Program-made: the position numbers and the translations under genes
Shown: positions 49,794-59,718 of the stretch, one piece after another
Numbering within the stretch: position 1 is the first letter of the stretch
Layout: each line of letters begins with the position of its first letter
Assembly: GCA_021738625.1 (NCBI GenBank)
Contig: JAIPBS010000004.1
Location: 1-64,000, forward strand
Origin: Bacteroidales bacterium
Lineage (GTDB): Bacteria > Bacteroidota > Bacteroidia > Bacteroidales > JAIOZK01
Direction of reading: 5' to 3'
Length of the DNA stretch: 64,000 nt
The notes under the pieces: generated by a model
The model's database searches: none
Told to the model about the DNA's origin: nothing
What the model saw: the letters and a program-made list of their open reading frames with translations, nothing else

Positions 49794-52061
49794 ATGATAT
49801 TTGATCTCGAAATGATAAAAGGGGTGTATGCCACAATACCTCAAAAAATCAAGGAATTCAGAAGACAGGTAGGCAAACCCCTCAGCCTGACCGAAAAAAT
49901 ACTTTATACCCATCTGAGTGAGAAAATGCCACAAGAGCCTTTTGTGAGGGGCAAGAGCTATGTCAACTTCAAACCGGATCGAGTTGCTATGCAGGATGCA
50001 ACGGCCCAGATGGCATTGCTTCAGTTTATGATGGCAGGTAAAGACAATGTTGCCGTGCCTTCCACGGTGCATTGCGATCACCTGATCCAGGCCAAAGTGG
50101 GCGCTGAGGAAGATTTAGAAACCGCCAACAAGGCCAATAAAGAGGTTTTTGATTTTTTGTCTTCCGTATCCAACAAATATGGGATAGGCTTTTGGAAACC
50201 GGGAGCCGGTATCATTCACCAGGTGGTGCTTGAAAATTACGCATTCCCGGGTGGTATGATGATCGGCACCGACTCGCATACAGTAAATGCAGGCGGCCTC
50301 GGAATGGTTGCTATTGGGGTGGGTGGCGCCGATGCCGTTGATGTTATGGCCGGTATGCCATGGGAACTGAAATTTCCCAGATTGATCGGCGTAAAATTGA
50401 CCGGAGAGCTGAGCGGCTGGACTTCACCAAAAGATGTTATCCTGAAAGTTGCCGGTATCTTATCCGTAAAAGGTGGTACCGGTTCCATCCTGGAGTATTT
50501 CGGACCAGGAGCCAGGTCTATTTCCTGTACCGGCAAAGGAACGATCTGCAACATGGGGGCCGAAATCGGGGCCACAACTTCATTGTTTGGTTATGATGAA
50601 CAAATGGCCGAATATCTGAAAGCAACCGATCGGCACGAAGTAGTGGAAGAGGCCGATAAGATCGCTCAGCACCTACAGGGTGACCCTGAGGTTTACGAAG
50701 ATCCGGAAAAGTATTTCGACCAGGTTATAGAGATCAATTTATCAGAACTTGAACCGCATATCAATGGCCCGTTCACACCCGACCTGGCAACACCGGTTTC
50801 AAAGTTCGCTGAAACCGCCAGAAAGAATGCTTGGCCGATGAAACTGGAGGTTGGTTTGATCGGCTCCTGCACCAATTCGTCCTATGAAGATATCACAAGG
50901 GCGGCATCCGTGGCCAAACAGGCCATCGACAAAAAATTGAAGGTGAAATCCGAATATACGGTTACACCGGGCTCTGAGCAGGTACGCTATACCGTTGAAC
51001 GCGACGGCTACCTTCAGTTGTTCGAAGATATGGGCGGAGTGTTGCTTGCCAATGCGTGCGGACCATGCATCGGACAGTGGGCAAGACATAATGCCGATAA
51101 ACAGGAGAAGAACTCTATCATGACTTCTTTCAACAGGAATTTTGCAAAAAGAAATGACGGAAATCCCAACACGCATGGTTTTGTTACTTCTCCTGAAATT
51201 GTTACGGCTTATGCAATTGCGGGAACGCTCGATTTCAACCCCTTGACCGATTACCTGGAAAACGAGAACGGAGAAAAGGTAAAACTTGACGAACCCAGCG
51301 GGATCATGTTCCCGCCCAAAGGCTTTGCGGTTAAAGAAAAAGGTTACCAGGCTCCCGCTAAAGACGGAAGTCAGGTTAAAGTGGAAGTTGATCCCAAATC
51401 AATTCGCTTGCAAAAGCTAACACCTTTTGACCCTTGGGATGGAAATGACCTGCATAAATTGAAGTTGTTGATCAAGGCGAAAGGAAAATGTACCACCGAC
51501 CACATTTCCATGGCCGGACCCTGGCTGAGGTACCGGGGACATCTCGATAATATCTCTGACAATCTCTTGATCGGAGCCGTAAATGCTTTTAATGATGAGA
51601 CCAACCTGGTGAAAAATCAGATTACAGGAGAATACGACCCGGTGCCCGATGTGGCACGTACCTATAAAAAACTTGGAATTGATTCGGTGATCATTGGAGA
51701 TGAAAACTACGGAGAAGGCTCATCCCGTGAACACGCGGCCATGGAACCAAGATATATGGGTGTTCGGGTTGTTCTTGTCAGAAGTTTTGCCAGGATACAT
51801 GAAACCAACCTGAAGAAACAGGGTGTGCTCGCACTTACTTTCGTAGATACGTCGGATTATGACAAGGTCAGGGAAGATGATGAATTTGATATTTTGGGAT
51901 TGAGTGAATTTGCTCCCGAAAAGAACTTTAAAGTTGTTCTGCATCATAAGGATGGAAGCACCGATGAATTTGAAGTAAATCATAGCTTCAACGAAAACCA
52001 GATCAAGTGGTTTAAAGCCGGAAGCGCATTGAATCTGATAAGAAAGCTAAACAAGGAATAG
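49794..52061 (+). CDS. acnA: Aconitate hydratase (mitochondrial-type)
   Basis: The 755-residue protein interconverts citrate and isocitrate in the TCA cycle. The [4Fe-4S] ligands are the Cys in [12 protein letters not shown] and the two in [10 protein letters not shown]. The swivel domain is seen in [20 protein letters not shown]. Length and the short hinge fit the mitochondrial/Bacteroidetes type rather than the longer AcnA/IRP form; the symbol follows usage for the Bacteroides fragilis enzyme. Monocistronic by position. Confidence 0.95.
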   Translation: MIFDLEMIKGVYATIPQKIKEFRRQVGKPLSLTEKILYTHLSEKMPQEPFVRGKSYVNFKPDRVAMQDATAQMALLQFMMAGKDNVAVPSTVHCDHLIQAKVGAEEDLETANKANKEVFDFLSSVSNKYGIGFWKPGAGIIHQVVLENYAFPGGMMIGTDSHTVNAGGLGMVAIGVGGADAVDVMAGMPWELKFPRLIGVKLTGELSGWTSPKDVILKVAGILSVKGGTGSILEYFGPGARSISCTGKGTICNMGAEIGATTSLFGYDEQMAEYLKATDRHEVVEEADKIAQHLQGDPEVYEDPEKYFDQVIEINLSELEPHINGPFTPDLATPVSKFAETARKNAWPMKLEVGLIGSCTNSSYEDITRAASVAKQAIDKKLKVKSEYTVTPGSEQVRYTVERDGYLQLFEDMGGVLLANACGPCIGQWARHNADKQEKNSIMTSFNRNFAKRNDGNPNTHGFVTSPEIVTAYAIAGTLDFNPLTDYLENENGEKVKLDEPSGIMFPPKGFAVKEKGYQAPAKDGSQVKVEVDPKSIRLQKLTPFDPWDGNDLHKLKLLIKAKGKCTTDHISMAGPWLRYRGHLDNISDNLLIGAVNAFNDETNLVKNQITGEYDPVPDVARTYKKLGIDSVIIGDENYGEGSSREHAAMEPRYMGVRVVLVRSFARIHETNLKKQGVLALTFVDTSDYDKVREDDEFDILGLSEFAPEKNFKVVLHHKDGSTDEFEVNHSFNENQIKWFKAGSALNLIRKLNKE

Positions 52062-52202
52062 ATTCTTTAGATCTTTCCTTATACTGAATGGAACATAAGA
52101 GCAATCATTGCAAACCTGTTTCGAATTGGTATAAAGATTGAAATACCGTGCAGCTTGTGGAGATTTCTCCTTTTGTATATCTTTACTGAAAAAAAATCCG
52201 AT

Positions 52203-52916
52203 ATGAAAATCAAAACCATTTTAAACACTCTGATCTTGGGCCTCCTGGTATTCGGCTTTGCGGCATGCAACTGCATTGAAGGTGAAGGACCGGTGACGGA
52301 AGAAATGCGCGATCTGAAACCGTTTAACGAAATAGAACTGGACATACAGGCCAATGTTTACCTGTATCAGGATACTGGCTTTGCCTTTAAAATGAGTGCC
52401 CAGCAAAACTTGCATGACCACATAGAAACACGTGTTTCGGGTGATAAGCTCAATATCGGAATAAGAGAATCCTGCTACCGCAGCGAAGATGAAGTGCGTA
52501 TCGAAATCAGCATACCCGAACTTGAAAAAGTAGAATTGAATGGATCCGGTAATATTAAAGGCATGACGCGTTTTGAGATTGAAGACCTTGAAATTGATAT
52601 CAATGGTTCGGGAGATATCCGTTTTGATTTGATTGGTGAGGAAATTGATGTGGATATCTCAGGCTCGGGTGATGTTCAACTGAAAGGTACAACACAAAAG
52701 TTTAAGGGCGATATTACCGGTTCGGGAAATATTAACGCCGAAAACCTGACCACTTATAAATCTGATATTGGTATTACCGGTTCAGGTAATTGCAGTGTGT
52801 ATGTACATGATTATCTGAAAATATCAATTACCGGGAGCGGAGATGTTATATATGGAGGTACTCCCGAGCTCAAATCGCATATCACCGGATCAGGTTCGGT
52901 AAAAAAACTGGATTAA
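52203..52916 (+). CDS. DUF2807 'head GIN domain' lipoprotein
   Basis: The start is taken at 52203 (MKIKTILNTLILGLLVFGFAAC), which gives a proper lipoprotein signal with lipobox FAAC; the track start at 52155 adds 16 unlikely residues. The product is about 237 residues. After RDLKPFNEIELDIQANVYL come parallel beta-helix repeats with regularly spaced (N/T)GSGd/n turns (LNGSGNIKG, ISGSGDVQL, ITGSGNINA), typical of putative auto-transporter-adhesin DUF2807. Envelope-anchored; function unknown. Its stop overlaps the convergent hybrid kinase's stop by 4 nt. Confidence 0.88.
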   Translation: MKIKTILNTLILGLLVFGFAACNCIEGEGPVTEEMRDLKPFNEIELDIQANVYLYQDTGFAFKMSAQQNLHDHIETRVSGDKLNIGIRESCYRSEDEVRIEISIPELEKVELNGSGNIKGMTRFEIEDLEIDINGSGDIRFDLIGEEIDVDISGSGDVQLKGTTQKFKGDITGSGNINAENLTTYKSDIGITGSGNCSVYVHDYLKISITGSGDVIYGGTPELKSHITGSGSVKKLD

Positions 52917-55900
52917 TCCTGTGTTCTTTTCTCGTTCTTCTTTTTCTTCAGCATGTCAAGCACACTGTCCAGTTTGTTGTTGTTGATGGGTTTGGGAATA
53001 AAGTCATCCATGCCTACCTCAATGAATTTATAGCGGTCTTCTTCAAAAGCATAAGCAGTTACGGCAACAATGGGAATTTGCGGATCAAAATCACCGGTCT
53101 CATCTTTTCTTATTTTTTCTGTGGCTTCAACACCGTCCATCACAGGCATTTGAATATCCATAAAAACAGCGTCGAACTGTTCCTCCCTGAGTTTTTGAAC
53201 AGCTTCTTTTCCATTCTCAACCAATATGCAGCTATGTCCGCGATTTCCAAGCAATCTTACGATAAGTCTTTGATTCAGATCGTTGTCCTCGGCGATGAGT
53301 AGCTTTAAATTGTCATGGCATTGCTTGCCGGTTAATTTATCATCGGGGCCTGCTACATCTATTTTGATAGCAGCGCTTCTCTTCGGCAGATCGAAAGTCA
53401 GGGTAAAGTAAAACACCGAGCCGGCATTTGGTTCACTTTCAACCCAGATTTTCCCTCCCATTCGTTCAATAAGTTTTTGGGTGATGGAAAGTCCCAATCC
53501 TGTGCCGCCGTATTTTCTTTTGGTTTCGGTATGGGCCTGTGAAAAGTTGTCGAAAATAACGTCTATGCTTTCTTGTGAGATACCGATGCCGGTATCCTCC
53601 ACCGAAAATTGAATCTTGGTTTTTCCTGAAGCCGTTTTCAAATGTTTTAGCCTAACCAAACACCCACCTTCATCCGTAAATTTGATGGCATTGCTGATGA
53701 GGTTGTAAAGTATCTGTCGCAAATGGATTTCATCCCCCTGTACCTCATCGGGTACATTTTTATCAATATGAAAATCGAGCTGCAGGTTCTTCTTTTCTGC
53801 ATTGCTTCGCAGCGATAGTATGATTTCTTCAATAAATCTCTTTATGTTGAATTTTCTGAGCTCGAATTGTACCTTGCCGGCCTCAATTTTTGAAAGGTCG
53901 AGAATATCATTAATAATATCCAGCAAATGTGTTGAGGATGATTTGATGATATCGATATATTCTTGCTGTTCTTCATCCAGTGGTGTTTCCAGGGTCAGGT
54001 CTGTCATACCGATAATGGTATTCATAGGCGTTCGGATCTCATGGCTCATGCTTGCCAGGAAATCGCTTTTGGCTTCATTGGCGTTTTCGGCGTGTTGCCG
54101 GGCTTTGACCAGTCTCGTCTCCAGCTCTTTCCGTTCGGTAATATCCCGAACCACCAGTACGACCAAACGTTTGCCATTCTTCGTGATATCCAGATTGGCC
54201 GAGATACCTTCAAACCATTTTTTGCCCGCAGGAACATCCAGTTGATATACATATTTTTGCGAAGCGTTTTTCTCAATGGTTTTTCTGATAACTTTAATGG
54301 CGTTGAGGGCTACATCATGGGGGACAACTTCGCTTATATTTTTACCGGATATCTCCTTTGCCGGTTTATACAGGTAGCTCGGATTGCTGGCAAAAACCTT
54401 TAGGATGTGCCCTTCTTCATCAAAAAGAAAACCCATATCCGGTATGGCATTGGAGAGTGCGCTGAGTAATTCTTCACTTTCGTGGAGGGCATTGCGTATA
54501 TTTTTATTCTCGGTTATGTCGATAACCACACCGGTCATGCGAACGGGCTTACCCCTGTTGTCGCGTTCAACTACACGTCCCTTGTCAAGTACCCAAATGG
54601 TACGTCCGTTTTTTTGTTTCACCCGGTATTCGACTTTATAAGATCGTGTTTCCCCTCTCAGGTGCTTTTCGATCTCCTGCCGTGCCTTTTCAGCGTCTTC
54701 TTTCACAACCCTTGTTTCCCATATTTTGTCAATGGGAATATCCTGCTTGCTTTGTAAATCGAAGATATCTATGAAGCGTTCTGATAGAAAGTATTCACCG
54801 GTGATAAAATTCCGGTCCCAGGTTCCTTCCCTGGCTGATTCGATGGCCAGACGGAGGCGTTCTTCATTGATTTCAAGTTCTTTCTGTGCTTTGATTTGTT
54901 CGGTGATCTCCAGGGCGACTCCACCTATCAGGCTTGTGATATTTTTACTATGGATTGGGAACTTAAGAAGTTTATAATAGTTTTCATTGCCAACTTTATC
55001 TCTTCCTTTGGCAATTTTTGTTATCAGGCCTTTTTCAAGTACCTGTTGATCTTCCTCTACATCTTTATCAGCATCTTCTTTACGGAAAAGGTCATGGGGC
55101 GTTTTGCCAACGATTTCCGTTGTTTCGGCTTTTTCTTTTAAATAATTGTTCGCGAAGATAAATCTGGAGTTTTTATCCTTAATGAAAACGGAACCGGGTA
55201 TTTTATCCATAAAGGTTAAAAACCGGTTTTTGGTTTCTTTCAGCTCGTCATCAACTTTTCGCTGCTGGCTAATATCGCGGCACATGACCAACAACTCAAC
55301 CGGTTTTAATTTTTCGTTGAGTACAAGGTGAACTTTTTCATGGACCCATATTACGGAATTGTCTTTTCTTACTTTCCTGAAAGTGAGCTCGCTTTTTTCT
55401 GTTTTACTGCTGAAAATTCCTGTGATTTGCTCTTTGATGTCTTTCAGGTCATCAGGATGCACGACTTTCCAGACAGATTCTCCAATCAACTCCTCTTTTT
55501 GGTATCCCAGGTTTTGTGCGCCGAATTCGTTAACATCCAGTATGATGGCACTCGGGTCAACAGAAAAATACATATCAGGAGCTTTTTCGAATAGGTTCTG
55601 ATATTTTTTTTCGCTTTCAAGCAATTTCCTTTCTGTTTTAAAATTGCTGATAGCCATGTCAATGGTAGTAATCAATTCTCCTTCATGAGGAGGTGATAAT
55701 ATGTAGCCGGCTGCTTTAACTGTATGCGCTTCAACAATCAGATTGAGTTCGCTTTCAGGGATCAACAGTATAACAGGAATGTTATCGTCATGATGTACCC
55801 GGTTGGCGAGGGACAGGCTCTTTGTTTTATCTTTAAAAAGTACATCAAGCAGCAGGATATCGATACTTTCGTTTGCAAGTAACTGTTGCAAAGCCGTTTC

Positions 55901-56008
55901 TTCTTCAGCAACGAATACTCGATAATTGTGTTTCGACAGAAGAGATTTTGTGATTTCCCTTGTGCTTTGCTTCTTGTCAGCTATTAGAACCGTATTCTGT
56001 TTCATCAT
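52913..56008 (-). CDS. Hybrid sensor histidine kinase: REC-PAS(4)-HisKA-HATPase-REC
   Basis: The 1031-residue protein has no membrane segment. Residues 5-120 are a receiver-like domain (IDILLLDVLFKD retains Asp). Four PAS domains follow (about 140-260, 265-385, 390-510, 515-640; the first begins YQNLFEKAPDMYFSVD). HisKA has FLASMSHEIRTPMNTIIGMT. HATPase_c has KYGGTGLGLSITQKLIERMG. A C-terminal receiver has LLIAEDNDLNQR and FDAVFMDIQMPVMDG. It is a cytoplasmic phosphorelay kinase, likely sensing a diffusible or redox cue. No DNA-binding output, and no Hpt partner in the window. Confidence 0.92.
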   Translation of the reverse strand: MMKQNTVLIADKKQSTREITKSLLSKHNYRVFVAEEETALQQLLANESIDILLLDVLFKDKTKSLSLANRVHHDDNIPVILLIPESELNLIVEAHTVKAAGYILSPPHEGELITTIDMAISNFKTERKLLESEKKYQNLFEKAPDMYFSVDPSAIILDVNEFGAQNLGYQKEELIGESVWKVVHPDDLKDIKEQITGIFSSKTEKSELTFRKVRKDNSVIWVHEKVHLVLNEKLKPVELLVMCRDISQQRKVDDELKETKNRFLTFMDKIPGSVFIKDKNSRFIFANNYLKEKAETTEIVGKTPHDLFRKEDADKDVEEDQQVLEKGLITKIAKGRDKVGNENYYKLLKFPIHSKNITSLIGGVALEITEQIKAQKELEINEERLRLAIESAREGTWDRNFITGEYFLSERFIDIFDLQSKQDIPIDKIWETRVVKEDAEKARQEIEKHLRGETRSYKVEYRVKQKNGRTIWVLDKGRVVERDNRGKPVRMTGVVIDITENKNIRNALHESEELLSALSNAIPDMGFLFDEEGHILKVFASNPSYLYKPAKEISGKNISEVVPHDVALNAIKVIRKTIEKNASQKYVYQLDVPAGKKWFEGISANLDITKNGKRLVVLVVRDITERKELETRLVKARQHAENANEAKSDFLASMSHEIRTPMNTIIGMTDLTLETPLDEEQQEYIDIIKSSSTHLLDIINDILDLSKIEAGKVQFELRKFNIKRFIEEIILSLRSNAEKKNLQLDFHIDKNVPDEVQGDEIHLRQILYNLISNAIKFTDEGGCLVRLKHLKTASGKTKIQFSVEDTGIGISQESIDVIFDNFSQAHTETKRKYGGTGLGLSITQKLIERMGGKIWVESEPNAGSVFYFTLTFDLPKRSAAIKIDVAGPDDKLTGKQCHDNLKLLIAEDNDLNQRLIVRLLGNRGHSCILVENGKEAVQKLREEQFDAVFMDIQMPVMDGVEATEKIRKDETGDFDPQIPIVAVTAYAFEEDRYKFIEVGMDDFIPKPINNNKLDSVLDMLKKKKNEKRTQD

Positions 56009-56176
56009 ACATCTGGCTTGACAACATCAAAAGGGTGGTTTAGATCAAATAAAGTATCAAAAATAGTAAAAAATACCGACTACGTAAATGTCATTTATTT
56101 TGTGCTGTAAATCATAATTGCCGGTTTTCTTCGTTGATAAGTTAATTTAGTTTGAGAATTACAAAACCTGCAGCTC

Positions 56177-57232
56177 GTGAAGAAATTATCATTCGTTTTG
56201 CTTTCATCATTTATTCTTTCCCTGAATATGTCCATCTTCGCACAAACGGGAGGGAACAGCACCTACGAGTTTCTGAATCTGTCCAACTCTGCCAGGATCG
56301 CCTCCATGGGGGGTAACTTCCTGGCCATTAGAGATCATGATATTGCACTTGCGGTGGCTAATCCATCGCTGATCAGCTCCGAAATGCACAACAACCTGGG
56401 ATTGAGTTTTGTGGATTATTTCGATGATGTGAGTTACGGTTTTGTAACTTACGGTCGCGATTTCGGGCGCATTGGAACCTACGCCGCCTCCCTGCAGTTT
56501 ATTGATTATGGAAGGTTTAAATGGGCGGATGAGACCGGGCAGGTGCTTGGTGAATTCAATGCCAACGAGCTGGCGTTTACATTGGGGTGGGGCAGGAGCC
56601 TGGATTCGAATTTTTCGATAGGCGCCAATTTCAAAATGATCTATTCGGCCCTGGAAAGCTATAATTCATTTGGGGTGGCTGTGGATGTCGCCGGGAGTTA
56701 TCACAATCCGGAAACCCGGTTTACAGCCTCTCTCATTGCCAGGAATATTGGATATCAGATCGTATCTTATTACGGCAGCAATCATGAACCATTGCCCTTT
56801 GAAATTCAGCTCGGCTTATCGAAACGTTTGCAGCACATGCCCTTCAGGTATTCAATTGTTTTTACCAATCTTCAGAAATGGGATCTGACTTACTCTGAGC
56901 CCGGTGCAGGAACCAATGGCAACGGATTTGGGGAAAGCAGCAATGAGCAATCGGATGTTGCTGATTTTGCAGATAAAGTTATGCGGCATGTTGTGCTGGG
57001 CGGTGAGTTTTTTATAGGTAATAATCTGAGCCTTCGCCTGGGGTACAATTACCAGCGACGACAGGAACTTAAAGTCGATACCAGGGTTTCTACCGTTGGT
57101 TTCTCCTGGGGATTTGGTATCAGAGTATCCAAATTCCATTTCAGTTATGCCCGTTCCACCTATCACCTGGTGGGGTCTCCCAACTACATCACCATCACTA
57201 CAAACCTGGGTGATTTCTATAAAAAGAAGTAA
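56177..57232 (+). CDS. porQ: Type IX secretion system protein PorQ
   Basis: The 351-residue protein has a signal peptide (SSFILSLNMSIFAQ). The sequence begins TYEFLNLSNSARIASMGGNF followed by HDIALAVANPSLI, the PorQ signature within the PorV/PorQ outer-membrane barrel family. It ends with alternating beta-strands typical of an outer-membrane barrel (RLGYNYQRRQEL). With PorU, PorV and PorZ it forms the attachment complex that processes T9SS cargo. Two T9SS-sorted proteins in the window are candidate cargo. The remaining por genes are outside the window. Confidence 0.85.
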   Translation: MKKLSFVLLSSFILSLNMSIFAQTGGNSTYEFLNLSNSARIASMGGNFLAIRDHDIALAVANPSLISSEMHNNLGLSFVDYFDDVSYGFVTYGRDFGRIGTYAASLQFIDYGRFKWADETGQVLGEFNANELAFTLGWGRSLDSNFSIGANFKMIYSALESYNSFGVAVDVAGSYHNPETRFTASLIARNIGYQIVSYYGSNHEPLPFEIQLGLSKRLQHMPFRYSIVFTNLQKWDLTYSEPGAGTNGNGFGESSNEQSDVADFADKVMRHVVLGGEFFIGNNLSLRLGYNYQRRQELKVDTRVSTVGFSWGFGIRVSKFHFSYARSTYHLVGSPNYITITTNLGDFYKKK

Positions 57233-57269
57233 AGCTGAATTGGGACGATTTTACTTTTTCGGGCTTACA

Positions 57270-57277
57270 TACTTTTG
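57270..57277 (+). promoter_or_regulatory. Putative promoter of ispH-recF-DUF721
   Basis: TACTTTTG is an exact TAnnTTTG, 19 nt before the ispH ATG at 57296. T-rich sequence around 57250-57259 occupies the -33 region. Confidence 0.4.
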
Positions 57278-57295
57278 TTAATTTTACCTGCGCTT

Positions 57296-58171
57296 ATGCA
57301 AAAGGTAAAGGTTGAAATAGAAAGCGGTTCGGGATTTTGCCCGGGTGTTGTAAATGCCATCAAACAGGCAGAACAATTGCTATCGGAATCGGATAAACTA
57401 TACTGTCTGGGTGAGTTGGTGCACAATGAAGCTGAGCTAAAAAGGCTGAAGCTTATGGGTATGAAGGTGATCGACAGGACCGATTTTAAGAAGCTCTCTA
57501 ATGAGCGGGTGCTTGTCCGGGCGCATGGTGAAGCTCCCGAAACCTATCAGATTGCCCGCGAGAACAACATTGAACTGGTGGACGCCACCTGCGGAATTGT
57601 GAAAAATCTTCAGAAGAAAATTAAGCATCAATCCCGGCAAATATATGACAGCAAAGGGCAGCTGATGATCTATGGTAAAAAGGGACATCCGGAGGTTATT
57701 GGACTGAATGGTAATATTGAAGGCCAGGCCATTGTTGTGGAGAAACCGGAAGATATTGATGCAGTTGATTTCTCCAGACCTGTTCGCTTGTTTTCCCAAA
57801 CCACAATGGATCCCGAAGGCTATGAAACCATTATTGAACTTTGCAGCAATAAAGCAATGGAAAAGGGAACCGATTTCGATTATCAGCCTTCGGTTTGCGG
57901 CTGGATGACAAAAAGGGTGGACGGTTTAAAAGATTTTGCAGGCAGGATGGATATGGTCGTTTTTGTTGCCGGCAGGCAAAGCTCCAATGGAAGGTTTCTG
58001 TTCGGCAAGATTACGGAAGTCAATAAAAATGCTTTTAAAATATCGGAAGCCGATGAGCTTGATCCTGAATGGTTCGCTGATGCAGACCGGATCGGAGTGT
58101 CGGGTGCAACTTCCACTCCGCGTTGGCTGCTTAAAAAGGTTGCAGAAAAAATCAAGGAGATGACAGGATGA
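57296..58171 (+). CDS. ispH: 4-hydroxy-3-methylbut-2-enyl diphosphate reductase
   Basis: The start is set at ATG 57296 (MQKVKVEIESGSGFCPGV); the track start at 57275 is a TTG. The product is about 291 residues. The three iron-sulphur ligands are the Cys in GFCPGV, in VDATCGIVKNL and in PSVCGWMTKR. It performs the last step of the MEP isoprenoid pathway. The late-Cys surroundings and GRQSSNGRFL match Bacteroidota IspH. The stop overlaps the recF start (ATGA, 58168-58171). Confidence 0.94.
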   Translation: MQKVKVEIESGSGFCPGVVNAIKQAEQLLSESDKLYCLGELVHNEAELKRLKLMGMKVIDRTDFKKLSNERVLVRAHGEAPETYQIARENNIELVDATCGIVKNLQKKIKHQSRQIYDSKGQLMIYGKKGHPEVIGLNGNIEGQAIVVEKPEDIDAVDFSRPVRLFSQTTMDPEGYETIIELCSNKAMEKGTDFDYQPSVCGWMTKRVDGLKDFAGRMDMVVFVAGRQSSNGRFLFGKITEVNKNAFKISEADELDPEWFADADRIGVSGATSTPRWLLKKVAEKIKEMTG

Positions 58172-59295
58172 ATTTGAAAAGCCTGATACTGACAAATTTT
58201 AAAAACTATAGCCAGCAAGAGCTGCAGTTTTCCGATAAGATCAATTGTTTTATCGGAGATAATGGGGCCGGGAAGACCAATATCCTTGACGCCATATATT
58301 ACCTTTCATTTTGTAAAAGTTATTTTAATCCCATTGATAGTCAGAATATAAGGCATGAAGAAGGCTTTTTTGCGTTACATGGCACCTATCTCACCAGTTC
58401 GGAGAAACCCGATCGGGTTAGCTGCATACAGAAACGAAACAGCAAGAAAAAGTTTAGCCTGAACAAAAAGGAATACGACCGGCTGGCCGATCATATCGGG
58501 TTGTTGCCACTTGTGATGATCTCACCATACGACCGGGATCTGATCAATGAAGGGAGTGAGTTGAGGAGAAAATACATCGACGGGGTGATCTCCCAGTTCG
58601 ACAGCCTGTATCTCAATAACCTGATTCATTACAACAAAGCTTTGCAACAGCGAAATGCCTTGCTGAAAAGGTTTTGGGAAGAGCATTATTTTGATCAAAG
58701 CAGTCTGGAGATTTGGGACGGGCAATTGATCAAATACGGTGAAAATATTTATGAGAAACGCAAAGATTTCCTTCGGAATTTTATCCCGGTCTTTCAGCAT
58801 TATTTTGATTTCATTTCTTCCGGTAATGAGCGGGTTACCATTATGTACGACTCTCAATTGCTTGAAGCCCCTATGCCGGAACTGATCAGCAAAGCCGTTG
58901 AAAAGGACCGTCTGGCCCGCTACAGTACAACGGGTATTCACAAAGATGATCTGCTTTTTGTGATCGACGGACATCCCGTGAAAAAATTCGGATCGCAGGG
59001 GCAACAAAAATCTTTTGTGATCGCCATTCGCCTGGCACAGTTTGAATACATAAAAAACATCAAAGGATATAAGCCCATTCTTTTACTGGATGATATATTT
59101 GATAAATTGGATGACAAGCGCGTACAGAAGATCATCCAATTGGTGAGCGACAACAATTTCGGACAGGTCTTCATCACCGATACCCAGCAGAAACGCATCG
59201 AAAACCTGTTTGAGAAAGTGAAAATCGATCATATGATTTACAGGATTGAGGATGGCAACGCTAAAGAAATAAAAAACAACAACCTGAACAAATGA
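58168..59295 (+). CDS. recF: DNA replication and repair protein RecF
   Basis: The 375-residue SMC-like ATPase has Walker A GDNGAGKTNIL at about residue 30, the signature-type segment KKFGSQGQQKSFVIAIRLAQ and Walker B ILLLDDIFDKLDDKR. It acts with RecO/RecR to load RecA at gapped DNA. It is unlinked to dnaA/dnaN here, as usual in this phylum. Overlaps ispH upstream and the DUF721 gene downstream by 4 nt each. Confidence 0.95.
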   Translation: MNLKSLILTNFKNYSQQELQFSDKINCFIGDNGAGKTNILDAIYYLSFCKSYFNPIDSQNIRHEEGFFALHGTYLTSSEKPDRVSCIQKRNSKKKFSLNKKEYDRLADHIGLLPLVMISPYDRDLINEGSELRRKYIDGVISQFDSLYLNNLIHYNKALQQRNALLKRFWEEHYFDQSSLEIWDGQLIKYGENIYEKRKDFLRNFIPVFQHYFDFISSGNERVTIMYDSQLLEAPMPELISKAVEKDRLARYSTTGIHKDDLLFVIDGHPVKKFGSQGQQKSFVIAIRLAQFEYIKNIKGYKPILLLDDIFDKLDDKRVQKIIQLVSDNNFGQVFITDTQQKRIENLFEKVKIDHMIYRIEDGNAKEIKNNNLNK

Positions 59296-59588
59296 TCAGA
59301 TCCAACGAACAATCATTGGGTGACGCCATCAAGGCGTTTTTGAAGGAACACCGCCTCGAAAAAAAACTGGATGAAACCCGGCTCATTCATTCGTGGGAAA
59401 ATATCGTTGGAGATATGATCGCCCGGCACACCCGGAGCATTTACATCAGGAATAAAACACTGTTTGTAAAATTGGATTCTCCCGCCCTGGCCAATGAGCT
59501 TTCTTATGCCAGAGAAAAGATCGTTAAATCACTCAACAAAGAAATTGGGAAAGAGGTGATTGCAGATGTGAAATTTTCCGGCCTTTAA
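59292..59588 (+). CDS. DUF721 protein (DciA-like)
   Basis: The 98-residue protein has the DUF721 core: LGDAIKAFLKEHRLEKKL, then SWENIVGDMIARHTRSIYIR and LFVKLDSPALANELSYAREK. The family includes DciA, the ancestral loader of the DnaB replicative helicase. Bacteroidota members are short and regularly follow recF. A replication role is therefore likely but is inferred from family and context. Confidence 0.85.
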   Translation: MIRSNEQSLGDAIKAFLKEHRLEKKLDETRLIHSWENIVGDMIARHTRSIYIRNKTLFVKLDSPALANELSYAREKIVKSLNKEIGKEVIADVKFSGL

Positions 59589-59718
59589 AAATTCTTTATT
59601 TTTTTCTTGCCCCTCTGTAATTTATTAAATATGTTTACATACTGAAATTATATTATTTATTTAATATAAATAAACTTGAACCAATTAGCCTTTTGTTTAC
59701 CAGCCAAATATGTTTGTT